A model generated the notes under the pieces. That model was given only the letters and a program-made list of their open reading frames with translations. It was not told the origin of the DNA and searched no databases. From positions 92,001 through 156,000 of the forward strand of contig WPIO01000172.1 of assembly GCA_009760855.2 (NCBI GenBank): a stretch of DNA of 64,000 bases, read 5' to 3'. The position numbers were made by a program, and so were the translations under genes. This DNA comes from Cristatella mucedo. Lineage: Eukaryota > Bryozoa > Phylactolaemata > Cristatellidae. Below are positions 10,290 to 21,414 of this stretch, piece by piece. Each line of letters starts with the position of its first letter. Positions within the stretch are counted from its first letter, which is position 1.

Positions 10290-11635
10290 TATTGGTAGAT
10301 AGCTGCAATGCGGCACTAGCTGACACGCTCGATGAGTTTGCACCTCTGACTAACCACATTGTGGGCTCTCGCATAGATGGCCTATGGCTTACCACAGACA
10401 ATGAACTAGCTATATCTACTAATCGCAAGCTGGAAAAAGCATACACAAGATCACGACTGACTATCCATCGACAGTCATAAGAAGACTATTGTAGGTTATG
10501 CCAATCACTCCTAGCACAAGCCAAGTCTAGCTTCTATAAAAACCTTGTGGAATCACAGATGCACTATCCAAAAATCCTGATGTCGACGATCAACCATCTC
10601 AACCGCTCCCAGATTAGATCCTTACCCGATGATCCCTGTGATGATCTAGCTGATCGCTTCTCTCGAAATCACTTTGTCCAGAAGATAGACAAGATCAGGG
10701 AGTCCATCCCTGCAATGGCAGCACCCTCTAAAATGCCGTCCCTCAATTCCTTGCAGCACCTCAATGTCTAAATTCAAGCAGGTCAGTAGTGATCTCGTCC
10801 TGAAGTTCACATCTCAATCAAAAAAGGCAACTAGTCCTTTGGATCCTTTTCCCACTATCCTGCTCCTCTGTTGCATTGATCTGTTGTTGCCATTCATAAC
10901 TAACGTCATTAATATGTCATTAGCCTCAGGTCATGTCCCAGCCCCTTTAAAAAAAGCTGTGGTTAGGCAATTCACGAGACAGCGACACTGGACCAAGAGA
11001 ACTTTAGCAACTACCATCCAGTCTCCCTTCTAAAATTCCGTATCAAAGACACTGGAACGAGTCGTGGCAGACGAGCTAAACTCCTATATTGAAACATCTA
11101 ACCTTGCTATTAAGTTCCAGTCTGGCTTTAGAGCTAATCACTCTACAGAGTCGGCATTGCTTCGGATGTATAACGACCTACTTAGGAATGCAGACATGGG
11201 TAGAGTATCTCAGCTCGACCTTTCGGCAGCTCTTGACACTATCGATCACCAAGTTCGTCTTGAGCACCTATCATATCTCGTCTGGGCATCACTGGCACTG
11301 CTCTGCAATGATTCAGGTCTTACCTAAGTTGGAGATTCCAGAGTATTGATGCGAACGGACAAAGATCATCCAAGGTGCCTCTGAAATATGGGGTACGTTA
11401 GAGCTCCGTGCTAGGTCTGGTTCTTTTCATGGTTTACAATCTCCTTCTTGCCGATGTGATTGCCAAGCACAATCTCGAGTTTCACTTCTTTGCGGATGAC
11501 ACTCAGTTGTACCGTTGCTTTGATCCCTCCCAGCCTTCGAGCACCTCAAATTCTCTCAACTCCCTTGACAACATCAGCACATGGATGGCCGCAAATTTTC
11601 TCAAATTTATCAGGTGAATTAATATAATTGTTATT
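10290..11635 (+). mobile_element. LINE A copy, 5' part of reverse transcriptase
   Basis: Includes a region upstream of the finger domain (LDEFAPLTNHIV), then 'NHLNRSQIRSLPDDPCDDL', a motif A block and the FFADDTQLY motif C; ends at 'WMAANFLKF'. Several frameshifts. Lacks the 3' end. Confidence 0.8.
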
Positions 11636-11639
11636 ATTA

Positions 11640-11989
11640 TCACTCAGTTAAGGCTCGAACCACCTTGGGGCTCATCAAGCTGACCGTAAGTTGCAACGAG
11701 TACGTGCAATACTAGTACAAAACAATAATACAATTCAAACCACCGAGAGACTCATCGAAGCCATTGATTTCTATATCCCAAGAATAATCTTATGGGCAAT
11801 AGATTCGAATGCTGCTGACATGTCTAGCAGGATGACGTGTGACGAAGCCTGAATAAACTTAATCTATGATGTCATCCATCTAATGGACGAGAGCTGCAGT
11901 ACTGGCCATATGGAGGAAGTAAGCCTAGTTTGAACATTTATGCTATCAGCTAGCAATATTTGATTTGAACGATATGTGGTTTCGTTCAT
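11640..11989 (-). mobile_element. Old reverse-transcriptase remnant (copy 2 of a pair)
   Basis: The minus strand encodes 'VILLDMSAAFES' with the catalytic Asp of motif A. Paired with 1800-2470; the pair's second half resumes at 12280. Confidence 0.5.
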
Positions 11990-12280
11990 GCATACACTAG
12001 CCTACGACAGTGCCGTGCCTAAATGTTTCCATCAGCCGGTACTAGGCTGGAGGGCCCTCCCGACAACGACTTGCCAATCGGAGCGCAGCGTTCCTACTGC
12101 TAGGCGTTAGCAACAAAGCTAACAATCAGAGCAGGCATTCCTGAACGGCAGGCGGCGACCGAAGCCAGGAACATCTGCAGGACGGCAGTTAAGCTCCTCC
12201 CTCCAGCTCGGTGCACAGTCAAATAAAGTGGCGGTGCTGCTCGTCCTGGCATTTTGTACACTTTGCGACAGCAACCAAAC
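11990..12280 (+). mobile_element. TIR DNA element, copy 2 (left half)
   Basis: Starts 'gcatacactagcctacgac' and shares 'aatcggagcgcagcgttc' and 'tagcaacaaagctaac' with copies 1 and 3. The right end is not seen. It interrupts an old reverse-transcriptase remnant. Confidence 0.55.
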
Positions 12281-12544
12281 TACACGATATTAGGTCAAAA
12301 TAAATTCAATGTCCTGATTTTGAATGGGTGAACGATTTTTTAAGTCGAATAGAAACCACCCTAAGAAGAGAATCTACAATATTTAACTGGCAATTATTAC
12401 TTGTGCTTTGGGTAAGGGGTATCATCAATTGTCATCCATTGTCATATGTATATGTTGCCAATGATCCACTTGCTTTCTCAAGTACTACTTAAATGTATGT
12501 CAGTAGCCGTTTCTAGGGATGAGAGACAGAAAGTTTGTAAGAAT

Positions 12545-12880
12545 AACACTCCATTTGACATAGCGTCCTCAAATAAGTCAATCTCTTTCTAGGCACTTTA
12601 CAATTGCTGCAAAGGAAGCAAGATCAAATGGTTAGTGGTAGCATGCTCAATAAACCACAAGAATAACACGGTTAGGGATGGCATGCACAAGGTAAGTATG
12701 CAAGTGTGGTTAGTGGCAGCACGAACAGTGTCAGCACGAATAAGCACATAAAGGACCAACCACAGGGACCCATTAAATGTTGTCATCAATAGCCACGTTT
12801 TTAGTTTCTTTTTAAATGTGATCGAGTTAGGAAATGTCGTGACACAAGTCGGAAGTGAGTTTCAGCCTTTGGAGCAGATT
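12545..12880 (-). mobile_element. LINE A 3' end
   Basis: Shared 3' untranslated blocks and the last coding segment; the ATT tail is lost. Confidence 0.8.
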
Positions 12881-12925
12881 AAGTTCTCTTAGGTGTTACA
12901 CAAATGAAATATTTTCATTCTTATC
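12877..12925 (+). mobile_element. SINE S1 tail fragment
   Basis: 'agattaagttctctt', 'acacaaatgaa': only the 3' end of the SINE remains, joined to the LINE fragment on the left. Confidence 0.5.
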
Positions 12926-13164
12926 CTCATTATAAAATTGACGCGATTTATGCTGAAAGCAAGAATGCAAATACGCCTGACGACCGCATGCATTTCGTAT
13001 TGTCGACGACCCGAACTCGAAAGAACTGGCACCCGGAGTCCATTCAGCTACCGAAGCTTCAGCGACCTAGCAAAGTCGCATTGTGCTCTTACTGTAGCTG
13101 CTGCTACTGCTTTTGTAAAGGTTCTTTCTTTTTTCGCAGTTCTATATAGCTGCTGCTGCTGCTG

Positions 13165-13361
13165 CTACCCCGGCTGCTCACCTTGCTGTTCCTTGCTGTA
13201 GTCTGTGTGACGCGTCCCTTTCTCCACCAGCAGCTCTTTCTCTTGTTGAAGTTGCAGGTACTCATCTTCCTGCTTCTTGATGTACGTGGCCGCGTGACCA
13301 GGTGTTTTTTGCTTCGGCTGCTTTATCTGCTTGCCCCAACCCCCTGAATGCATGACTCCAG
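13165..13361 (-). CDS. Candidate coiled-coil exon
   Basis: A minus-strand frame entered after a pyrimidine tract and 'cgtccag' (13362-13364) gives a Lys/Gln/Glu-rich segment with heptad character (e.g. 'YLQLQQEKELLVEKG'), then 'KEQQGEQPG' and a stop at 13165. A GTGAGC at 13181-13176 could instead be a donor. The segment resembles the coiled-coil exon at 21.3 kb, so it may be a further exon or a paralogue of the LRR gene's tail. Function unknown. Confidence 0.35.
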
Positions 13362-13371
13362 CTGGACGATT

Positions 13372-14160
13372 TTCAATGCATAAAAAGAAAGAAAGTATGC
13401 TTGTAAAAGGCCACGTTAGCATCGCTTTTTGCCTCCTATTTGTATCATTGAAAGTAGGCACAGGGAAGCCATAAAAGCAGCTTAGTACATGCAGCCAGTC
13501 AGCCCGGCTGCTAAGTTCATTCAAGTCAAGGAAAGATGACTGCTGCTTTCAAGCACTGCCTGCCAAGTAGGAGAAAGAAGGAGCCCAAGCAATTGGACTG
13601 GGAGTCTGATTCTTGCGGCGGGAAACGAGTGTGCCTACTCCCTGTTTACATGGATCAAAGCTCTAGCCACTGAGCTGCTACAATCCTACTGTTCACAGGA
13701 CAGGGCTTTAAAATGCCGTCTAGCTTTAGCACATCCGTGACACGTAACCGTGCCACCACGTCTCAAAGTGATGAGACTATCCACGCATGTATATGCACAC
13801 AGCGATGAGCATGATACTACACAGCTACGTGCAGGGTCTAGGTCATTTCTTGAATCAAAATAGGCAAGCAAATACACCATAATCTAAGGCAGCTCAACCA
13901 CAAAAGACTGACCATAACTTGGTATAAACAGCTCATAATGCATTGTTCTCATAGTTTTAAATATCAAGCTTAATAAAGCCCTTCTACTCTTTGAGCGATC
14001 ACCCGTGTGGTGACTGTTCTTGGCTTTCGACCAAGCTTGTGATAGCCATTAGGTGGCAGCCCAAAGTAAACTTAATTGCAGCCAAAAATAGGACATTTGA
14101 ACCTCATCCTGTATCGATTATACTTGAGAATAAAAATGGAATAACGTGGGCTAAGTTAAT
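13372..14160. other. Unassigned stretch
   Basis: No mobile element or exon recognised; short frames only. Confidence 0.3.
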
Positions 14161-14162
14161 TA

Positions 14163-14820
14163 ATAATAATGTATGTAATGTAATGCTTCTCCCTCTGTAA
14201 CCACACAAAGCCATAAAGACTAGGTGGGTGTTACGCAAAAGAGTTTTGTATAGTGCGCACAGCCTAAGCAGCTTTCGGTAAGCATTCGGCAGCCAACAGA
14301 CTTCGTCTCACGCAACAATAAGAAAGTGGGAACCATAGCTGCGTCAGGAGAGCAGTTGAGATACTGAGAAGCATGAAAGTAGCAGCTCCAGACCTCTGAA
14401 AAGGATGAGCCATAGCCGGCAGCAGGAAAGTAGTTGTCGTTGAGTAAGAATTGTGGAAGCGAGTTCCACAGTCTAGGACCTGCAGAGCTAAAGCTTCTGT
14501 CGCCAACGGTCTTTAAGTGGAGGAATGGAACAACTAATTTATTGTCCACACAGGACCTGACGGCGCAAACAGGCTGAAACTGATGCAGCGGTTTAGCTAG
14601 GTACGAAGGAGCCAAGCCGTGGCGGGCCTTGTGGGAAAGCATAAGAACTTTGCTCTGTATCTGATGATCAACCGGCAGCCATCCGAGCTCTTTTAGCAAA
14701 TGAGACACTTACTCAAACCTCTGGGACTTAAAGACTTGCATTGCAGCCATATTCAGTCAGCTGCAGTGGCTTTGTTGCTTTCAATGAAAGCCCAGTTAAA
14801 AAGGGAATTACTATAATTGG
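14163..14820 (-). mobile_element. LINE B copy, C-terminal end
   Basis: A 162-codon minus frame: 'LLKELGWLPVDHQIQSKVL', 'KARHGLAPSYLA', 'GDRSFSSAGPRLWNSLPQ', the typical end of L2/CR1-type ORF2 proteins but distinct from family A. The tail at the left is of ATTAC/TAATG type. Confidence 0.8.
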
Positions 14821-14845
14821 CACAGTACTGTACTACAGTATTACT

Positions 14846-15640
14846 GTAGCAATAATAATAATAATACACTTGATAAAGCACCCTCAAAGGACTTGTAATA
14901 TGATGTAATGGGCTTAATGTATTTCTAGGAGCTTTACATTTGCTGCAAAGGAAACACGATCAAATGGTTAGTAATAGCGTGCTCAATAAACAGCAGGAAT
15001 AACATGGTTAGAGGTTACATGCACAGGGACAGCATGCAAGTGTGCTTAGTGGCAGCATGCTGCATTGTCAACACGCATGAGCACATAAAGGACGAACCAC
15101 AAGAACCTAGTAAATGGTGTCATAAAAGGTGCACTTTTAATTTCTTTTTAAATTTGGTCAAGCCAGATGTCGTGACGGAAGGCGGGAGTGAGCTCCAGGC
15201 TTTGGGAGCATACGAACTAAAGGCATGGTCTCTAAAGAATTTGAGGTTTGTACGAGGTATTGGTAAACAGTTACTTTCCGAAAAGCAGGTGGTACGATGC
15301 TTAGCCTGATGGGGCAGTAGATCTGATAGGTACAATGGGGGCAAAGCACGAAGGGACCTAAAAGGGAGCTACAAAACCTTGAAGTCGATGCGTTGTTTCA
15401 CTTGGTGCCAGCGCAGGTCGGCGAGAAGTGGAGAGATGTGGCAACTTCGAGCTCACGACAGACAAGCCTAGCTGCAGAGTTTTGCACCAGCTGTCATTGC
15501 ATGATTGCATATGCCGGTAGACCAGCAAGCAGTGAGTTTCAGAAAGTCAAGACGGGACGTCACAAATGCATGGACGAACTTAGAAGTGATAGCCCCGTAA
15601 AAACCAGCCCGAATTTTAGAAATTTTACATAGCGCCTCAA
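14846..15640 (-). mobile_element. LINE A copy, 3' third
   Basis: ATT tail at the left, a hairpin disrupted by a short insertion (14895-14925), then the C-terminal coding region with stops. A SINE-like tail (15632-15690) follows. Confidence 0.8.
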
Positions 15641-15723
15641 TAAAGACTTAGTTTTCCTGAGAACACTATATGAATAATTTATCTAATTGCGTGTCTTTCT
15701 ATATATGTATATTGATCAGTATA

Positions 15724-16420
15724 TACACCGGTCTCCAAAAGTTTCCATGCACCCGACCCATCGACCTGAGTTCGTTTGTTGCTAATTCCAGTATTCGAAT
15801 AAGTCATTAAGCTACATTAATTATCAATGTGTAACAATCTGCCAATATAATTGTTCACTAAGTTTCAGCTTGCTAGGCTTGGCTTAGTAGATAACTGCAT
15901 TCGTTGGCAACCGAGTCAACGTTTCTATGTAAGCAGATTGGGAGGTGTGGTCACGTGATTATCGACCCCTCTTGGATGCCATCTAGCAGATCCCATTTTT
16001 AGCCCATGTCGTCACCGACTATACGTCGGCCAATGATGAGCTGGGGTACCCGAATGCCCCCTTGACATGCTGAGGCCAGCCCCTGCCATGGAGACACACA
16101 GTGCCCAACCAGAACATGCCATTAGTTGCACACCTTTCTAAAGGTACAAGAGTGTTTTAGATGTCTCTGCACAGAGAGGGCCATTAAAACCTAGAAATCG
16201 TGAGGCGGCTGAAGATCTCAGAGGGTACTATTAGGAACATTATAAAGAAACATCTGATCTATGGTAGCACAGAGGCACCACTGCGATTGGGTCACCCGAG
16301 TGAGGGCAAATTGCCCGGTTTCAGCAGGCACCGCCAGGCAAATGACTGTATACATAGACACAGAAAATGTGAGGAACGGGTAGCTGCTCGACTGCTTTTT
16401 AAATGTGAAATCAGATGATG
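15724..16420 (+). mobile_element. Tc1/mariner-like element, decayed
   Basis: TACACCGGTCTCCAAAAG at 15724 looks like a Tc1-type terminal inverted repeat beginning at TA. About 16200-16310 encodes 'RRLKISEGTIRNIIKKH' followed by a Gly-His-Pro turn, like the first helix-turn-helix and GRPR-type linker of Tc1 transposases. The remaining transposase, its DDE motif and the right repeat are not found. Confidence 0.5.
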
Positions 16421-16780
16421 TCATAGCATTAGTCGGTAGCATGCATTATGGTTTTCGGCGGATGAGAATTGAAGACGAGGTCGATATAAGTTTGATTTAA
16501 GTTTGAGCTGCAGCTAAACGGCAGAACAAGAGAAGAAGCTGTTGCTCAATGGGTCCACTAGCATGATGTTACTCACCATTCAGTCTTGTTTCCCTTTTTC
16601 GCCAATGTAAAGCGCTTGGAAAGACATTGAATTCTCTGAGGGCGCTTAATCAAGTGCATTATTATTATTATTATTATCATCGTATACACTGTAGCATACA
16701 AATAGCAGCATAGATGCTGCTGGAAGATGCTGCACAATAAGGCAGCAGAGGGCAAGCTTGGTTCAATAGAATGCCTGAAA
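16340..16780. repeat. Dispersed repeat, paralogous to 2900-3209
   Basis: Aligned by eye with 2900-3209; here it is interrupted by a plus-strand LINE tail at 16564-16680 that the 3 kb copy lacks. Confidence 0.5.
16564..16680 (+). mobile_element. LINE A 3' tail, minimal insertion
   Basis: Only about 115 bases: the hairpin AAGCGC..GAATTCTCT..GGGCGCT and ATT repeats. Flanked by 'actagcat' and 'atcat', consistent with target-primed insertion into the paralogous repeat. Confidence 0.8.
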
Positions 16781-18160
16781 AGTAAATGTCACATACAGTA
16801 TATGAAACGCCAGAATAAGAGAATAGAGGCACTTCCAGGCAAGACGTCGATACCCTGCTTGATAGTGAGCCATTCTAGGTCAGCGAGAAGTAAAACGTAG
16901 CACGTCCATCTGTCAAAACAATAAGCTTAGCTGTCGAGTACTGCACTAACTGAAAGCTTGTATGCACATGCCTGAAGACCTGTGAGTAGAGAGCTAAATA
17001 TATCAAGACTAGATTTTACCAAGGAAGGGATGAGCTTGGCTGTGGAAGCCTGACTCTGCAAGCCTAATTTTTGCAATTGTAAGCAGTCAAAAGTGGAGAT
17101 TGCACTTGCTGCAGGTGTCTTATTGCACAGGCACAAATGCCTGAAAGTAGTGAGTTAAAGAGCCTATATGAGATTTACAATTGCATGGACCGGCTTTCAA
17201 GGCCACAGTTTTACCAGCTGAAGCAGCTGAAAGTAGAAAGACTAGACCGTAAAGACTACGTGGTCATTTGGTAAAGGTCGTTGTGGAACAAGATATCGAG
17301 ATTCCAAGCTGATACTACAGGGGATAGGCTGGCAGAACCATATTCGAGCACAGGGCTTTCCTGCTTATGAGTGATACTGCTTTAACTGCTAGAATGATAG
17401 AATCGTCGTTTGAGTAAAGAAGCCCGACTGCCGTAAAAGTGAGAATGTTTGCAGTGCACGTTACAAGCATAGCGAGTTTGAAGTGCTGAAAGAGTAAAAA
17501 TAATCCAAGCACAGGTCTAGCAAAGTGCCATCTGCATATGAACGATAGCCTAGCTTGCACTTAACGACCGAGGAGCTTGAATTGGGAAGAAAAGGAAGAC
17601 TGGTAGAGACACTTTGGATAACCCATGCTTGAATGGATGATTTAATTGACGAGCATAGGAAATTGACATAACCTGCACGTATGCCATGTAATATTTCACT
17701 GATCAAAGATCTAAACCACTTATGTGCTCTGTCAATGCCGTCTGGGTGCACTGATATGTGCTTTAGAAATGCTTGCTTATCAATGGTACAAATCCTGGCA
17801 CTCAAAATCAACATGGTGGATGTCACACAAAACTGCAGTGACATCCGGTGAACCAAAGCAATTAGACTCGATCTCAAGTATTCCTGGCGATTGCTATTTC
17901 GTGATGCTGATTAAACAGTGAGTCAAAAGGCATTTGCAGACTCAAATCTAGACTAAATCATTTCTAAATCACCTAGGGGATAGGTGTTTCGTATGTCTAT
18001 GCGGCGACATGTGCTATGTGACTGCATCGGTTACGAGAAGTGACCATCCTAGTAGTCAAAGTGCTGGGTTACGGTTTGCTGATTGAAAAGCCTTAATTAA
18101 AGGGTATGTAGCTGCCGAAAAGACTTGGTGGTGGCTAACTCCCCAGCTTTCAGAGGGTAA
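16765..18160 (-). mobile_element. Ancient LINE reverse-transcriptase copy (paralogue 2)
   Basis: A 138-codon minus frame (17877-17461) retains 'HKWFRSLIS' and 'YADGTLLDL': the catalytic YADD is YADG, so the copy is inactive. Pairs with 3503-5110. Confidence 0.65.
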
Positions 18161-18172
18161 TGAAAACTTGCC

Positions 18173-18366
18173 TATAATAATAATAATAAAAATAATAATA
18201 ATAATTCACTTGATAAAGCGCCCTCAGAGAACTTAATCTCTCTCTAGGTGCTTTACATTTGCTGTAAAGTGAAATGCAATTGAATGGTAAGTAAAATCAT
18301 GCTTGAAAAACAAACGAAATGAATAATATGGTTAGGGGTGACATGCACAGGGTCAGCATGCAAATG
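18173..18366 (-). mobile_element. LINE A 3' tail with clear target-site duplication
   Basis: The ATT tail and hairpin are flanked by 'tgccta' on both sides ('cttgcctataataa' ... 'aaatgcctactgcc'); the paralogue at 5130 reads 'tttgcctactgc' uninterrupted. Confidence 0.85.
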
Positions 18367-18544
18367 CCTACTGCCAGGTTCAAATCATCGTCAAACTGTG
18401 ACACAAAGCCAGAGCACCTTAACCCGAGGTGTTTTGAAAAGTTTGATCGGTGTGGACCGTTTGAATCCCTTCAAGAAGGAAGTGCCGGCTTCTTGAGCTC
18501 CTACCAAACAAAATCAGGCATGCACCAACAACCATTTGTACTCA

Positions 18545-19135
18545 GGCTAGTTTCGGTTGGCTGGGACCGGACGGCTGTAATGAGGGTAAGGGTCACCGGC
18601 TAGACCCGGGTCAGACCTACGGCATGGCCGGATGTGCAGTGAGGAGAAGTCACCGGGGCTCTCGGGTAGGAGAAGTTGGCCGAGTAAGTCGTGGTGTTGG
18701 AGGCTCCCGGTCTCGCCGAGTTATGCACTTGGATAATAATAATAATAATAATAATAATAATGCACTTGATAAAGCACCCTGATGGTTGCAGGCGTGCTCC
18801 GGCGATGTTGCCACGCACGCAAGGCAACGAATGCCCAAGACCAGAGCCTGAGCCAACTGACCAACTAACATGTTTGTTAGCGCTTGTGGCTTCATCTCGG
18901 TCCTCAGTAGTTTACCTTGTATAGGACCTTCCCATGTAGACTTGTTTAGTTCCCCTGTTGTTGTCGGCGCATGCGATATAAGAGGTCTAACCTGACGACC
19001 GCTCGTCTTACCCTAGCTCAGCGGCATGGCGAGCAGCAGCATGGGCGGAGTATGGGAGGGCTTGGCGGGAAATGGCCTCTGACCGCTGGAACTAGGCTAC
19101 ACATTTGGGACAGCCCTCATCCACGTCACTCTGAA
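18545..19135. other. GC-rich block inside the paralogous repeat
   Basis: Absent from the matching place at about 5300, so probably an insertion. Holds an ATT microsatellite with a 20-base LINE tail tip (18734-18782). No frame or known element recognised. 'gatataagagg' near 18976 is TATA-like. Confidence 0.3.
18734..18782 (-). repeat. AAT microsatellite with LINE A tail tip
   Basis: Nine AAT units followed by 'tgcacttgataaagcaccct', the extreme 3' end of LINE A. Confidence 0.7.
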
Positions 19136-19384
19136 ATCAGTATAAGTCATCTACTATCCGGTCGTGCCGAAATTATTGAGCACCTCTACTAATCGGGGCC
19201 CCGCGTTCGGTTCCACCCAGTACCAGACACAAGTACTAAAAACGCACACTGGCGTCTTTTTATAAACGTGAAAACCTTGGTGGCCCGGATTTCATGCCCT
19301 CATTGGCAGGCTGCAAATGGATTTCCAGTAATAATAAAGCCACTTTTTTTATTTAAAAATAGACACCATTTAAATATTTTAAAA

Positions 19385-19600
19385 ATGCCCGAACCCCACT
19401 CACGAGCTGTCTGACAGCATGGTGTGCTGTGTTTGCCGGACACCTTTATACCGACGGCTGTCTTACTCCTCGGTTGCCAAGGAGACAAGCCTGGATGATA
19501 CGACTGTATTCTACCGGAACTGAAATTTCCTTGGTAGCAGCACAGCCTTTGACGATGACCCTCGTTCCGACATTTTTGTTCTCTAATCGGTAGCTAATTC
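19385..19600. repeat. Repeat paralogous to 6047-6240
   Basis: Shares 'ggagacaagcctgg', 'gatgatacgactgtattct' and 'accgacggc' with the interior of the TIR element at 6 kb. Ends not recognised. Confidence 0.45.
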
Positions 19601-20189
19601 TTCCTATTACAATCCTTTCTGTTAGCTGCAAGGCAGCTACGATTATAGTTCCCCATATCACGATTCTACTTCTTTTACGTACGACTTCCATGCATCCGGC
19701 TGGCGATTCCAGCCGAGTCGCTTCTGCAACTATGCGTCGGACGAGAAAGTTTCAAGTATCATTTCTGTAAGTAAATTAGAGGCGGTAGATGTTGCCTGGT
19801 TGCCAGGTATTCTTTGTGGCACCAGCCTGCCGTGCGCCGAACGCCCAGGCGTGGCCCTGAGCTTCGGTCCACTTCGGCAGCCACGTGGGCGTGGCCAAGC
19901 TGAAATGTTGTTCTGCTCAGGCCAACGGGCCTGGTCTACCTTTGAGCAGGATGGGAAGATAGTAGTGTCAAGTTAGAGAAGGTCCAAAATATGTATTGGG
20001 GTGCACGATAATCCTGCAAAAAGACCCAAATACATATCAGGGTTTATGATGAGCTGGGATCTAACAACTTAATCGAAGTCTCACATAGAGTCGTCGCTCG
20101 AATATCTTGTTAAATCAGTTTCAGACTTTACTTCGGTAAGTGAATTTCCGTGAAGTAGGATTCTTTATTTATAAATCTATAATTTTCTT
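19601..20189. other. Unassigned stretch with a hairpin
   Basis: 19989-20000 and 20025-20037 form a 12-pair imperfect hairpin (atatgtattggg / cccaaatacatat). 'gggcgtggcc' and 'aggcgtggcc' lie at about 19850-19895. No gene seen. Confidence 0.3.
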
Positions 20190-20425
20190 AGAGCATACTC
20201 ACTATCTCAACTGCTCTCGAGACTTACTACCTCAACTGCTCTCCTTACTCAGCTAGGCTTCCCACTTTCCCTTTGTTTCGGGAAATGATGCCTGTAGGCT
20301 ATCGAATCCGTACGGAAAGCCGCCTAGGCTGTGAGTACGCTACAAAACACTTTCCAGTGTGATACCCACCTCGTCTTTGTGGCTTTCTAGAGTTACAGAC
20401 GGAGATACATTAAATATAACAACCA
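20190..20425 (+). mobile_element. LINE B 3' end
   Basis: 'ctacctcaactgctctcc', 'ttcccactttccctttgtt' and 'ggagatacatta' match other B copies. Confidence 0.75.
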
Positions 20426-20924
20426 TAGAAAAACCCTGTTCACGACCCTCTAAATACGGTTTTTAACATTAATAGAGCCCTGGACATAAAAATCTCTCTA
20501 GTGACCATTACACTGTGATGCCTAATGAAATAGCCAAAATAGGAGAAATAACACATAAAACGTTACAGTCATATTATCATTACAGAAACACATACAACGT
20601 CAACGTCATGAGAAACGAGCTTGCGTGAGGCTGAGTCAATCAGTGGCCAAGATAGGAAGAGGATAGGTTAGCCAATTAGTAAACAGCAGGCTCTGGTTGG
20701 CTTGGTTTCACCGAACCCAAGGCTTTGGAAAACGTTCTTGCCCACATTCATGGAGTGGTCGAGTGGCTGCACCTGGCATTGCAAGGGTGTTCGAAGGAAT
20801 AGGCCTACAGTCCATGCATACCGTAACTTTAATTTTAATTGTAATACAGAGGTGCATAATTGACTTGGAGAACCGACCAAAGATTTTTAATCTTGACTAT
20901 CTCCAACTTGTTAATGAATATCTC
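20426..20924. other. Unassigned stretch
   Basis: Nothing recognised. Confidence 0.3.
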
Positions 20925-21145
20925 AGGGATCTGTGCTTGGTTCAGTTCTTTCACGATTTATACTTTCCCTGTTGCCGAAGTGTTTGCCGAGCACAATACT
21001 GCCGAATGCGGTTCGGTGAGCAAAAACAAGCAGAGATAAAGCCCGCATTCCTAAGCAGGTTGCGATTCACCTAGCGAAATGCAGACTGTGGAGTGATTAG
21101 CTCTAAAACAAGACTAACACTTACTAGCAACGTTTGAATTTTCAG
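20925..21145. mobile_element. LINE A remnants of both orientations
   Basis: A plus-strand piece resembling the GSVLGPVLFT region (20928-20995) followed by a minus-strand piece of the 'YIETSNLASKFQ' region (21070-21145). The latter abuts the coiled-coil exon. Confidence 0.55.
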
Positions 21146-21361
21146 TAGGTGAGTCTGTCAGCTCCTTCTGATGTTGCTCTTTCTCTTTTTGAAGTTGCAG
21201 CTGCTGTTGCTGTATATACTCGCCTTGCTGTTTCTCGAAGCTACCTTCGTGATCCGTTCTTTCCTGTAAAAGCTGTTTTTTCTGCTGTAGTAGAGGCCCG
21301 GCTGCCTCTTGGTTTTCCATTTTCCGTTTGAGAACATTTTCTTCCGATTTCTTCACTTGCT
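21114..21361 (-). CDS. Coiled-coil exon following the LRR domain
   Basis: Entered after the acceptor 'ccatatttaag' (21364-21362). Starting with AG it completes the phase-1 codon left by the exon at 22922-23117. Encodes about 80 residues rich in Gln, Glu and Lys ('LLQQKKQLLQERT', 'QLQKEKEQHQKEL'), a probable coiled coil for oligomerisation. The last eight codons ('ENSNVASKC') look like LINE A sequence ('ETSNLASKF') and the stop lies in it, so the natural 3' end was replaced, or a donor was missed. The first in-frame ATG is internal, so this is not a start. Confidence 0.6.
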
Positions 21362-21414
21362 CTTAAATATGGAAAGGAATGAGCAACGGACTTCTTGAAT
21401 GACAATGGCCCAAT

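Noticed and set aside
10283-10295. Twin priming between the 8.3-10.3 kb and 10.3-11.6 kb LINE copies
   Set aside because: The two cover about 1 kb of the same LINE region and differ in sequence, so they are separate insertions meeting head to head.
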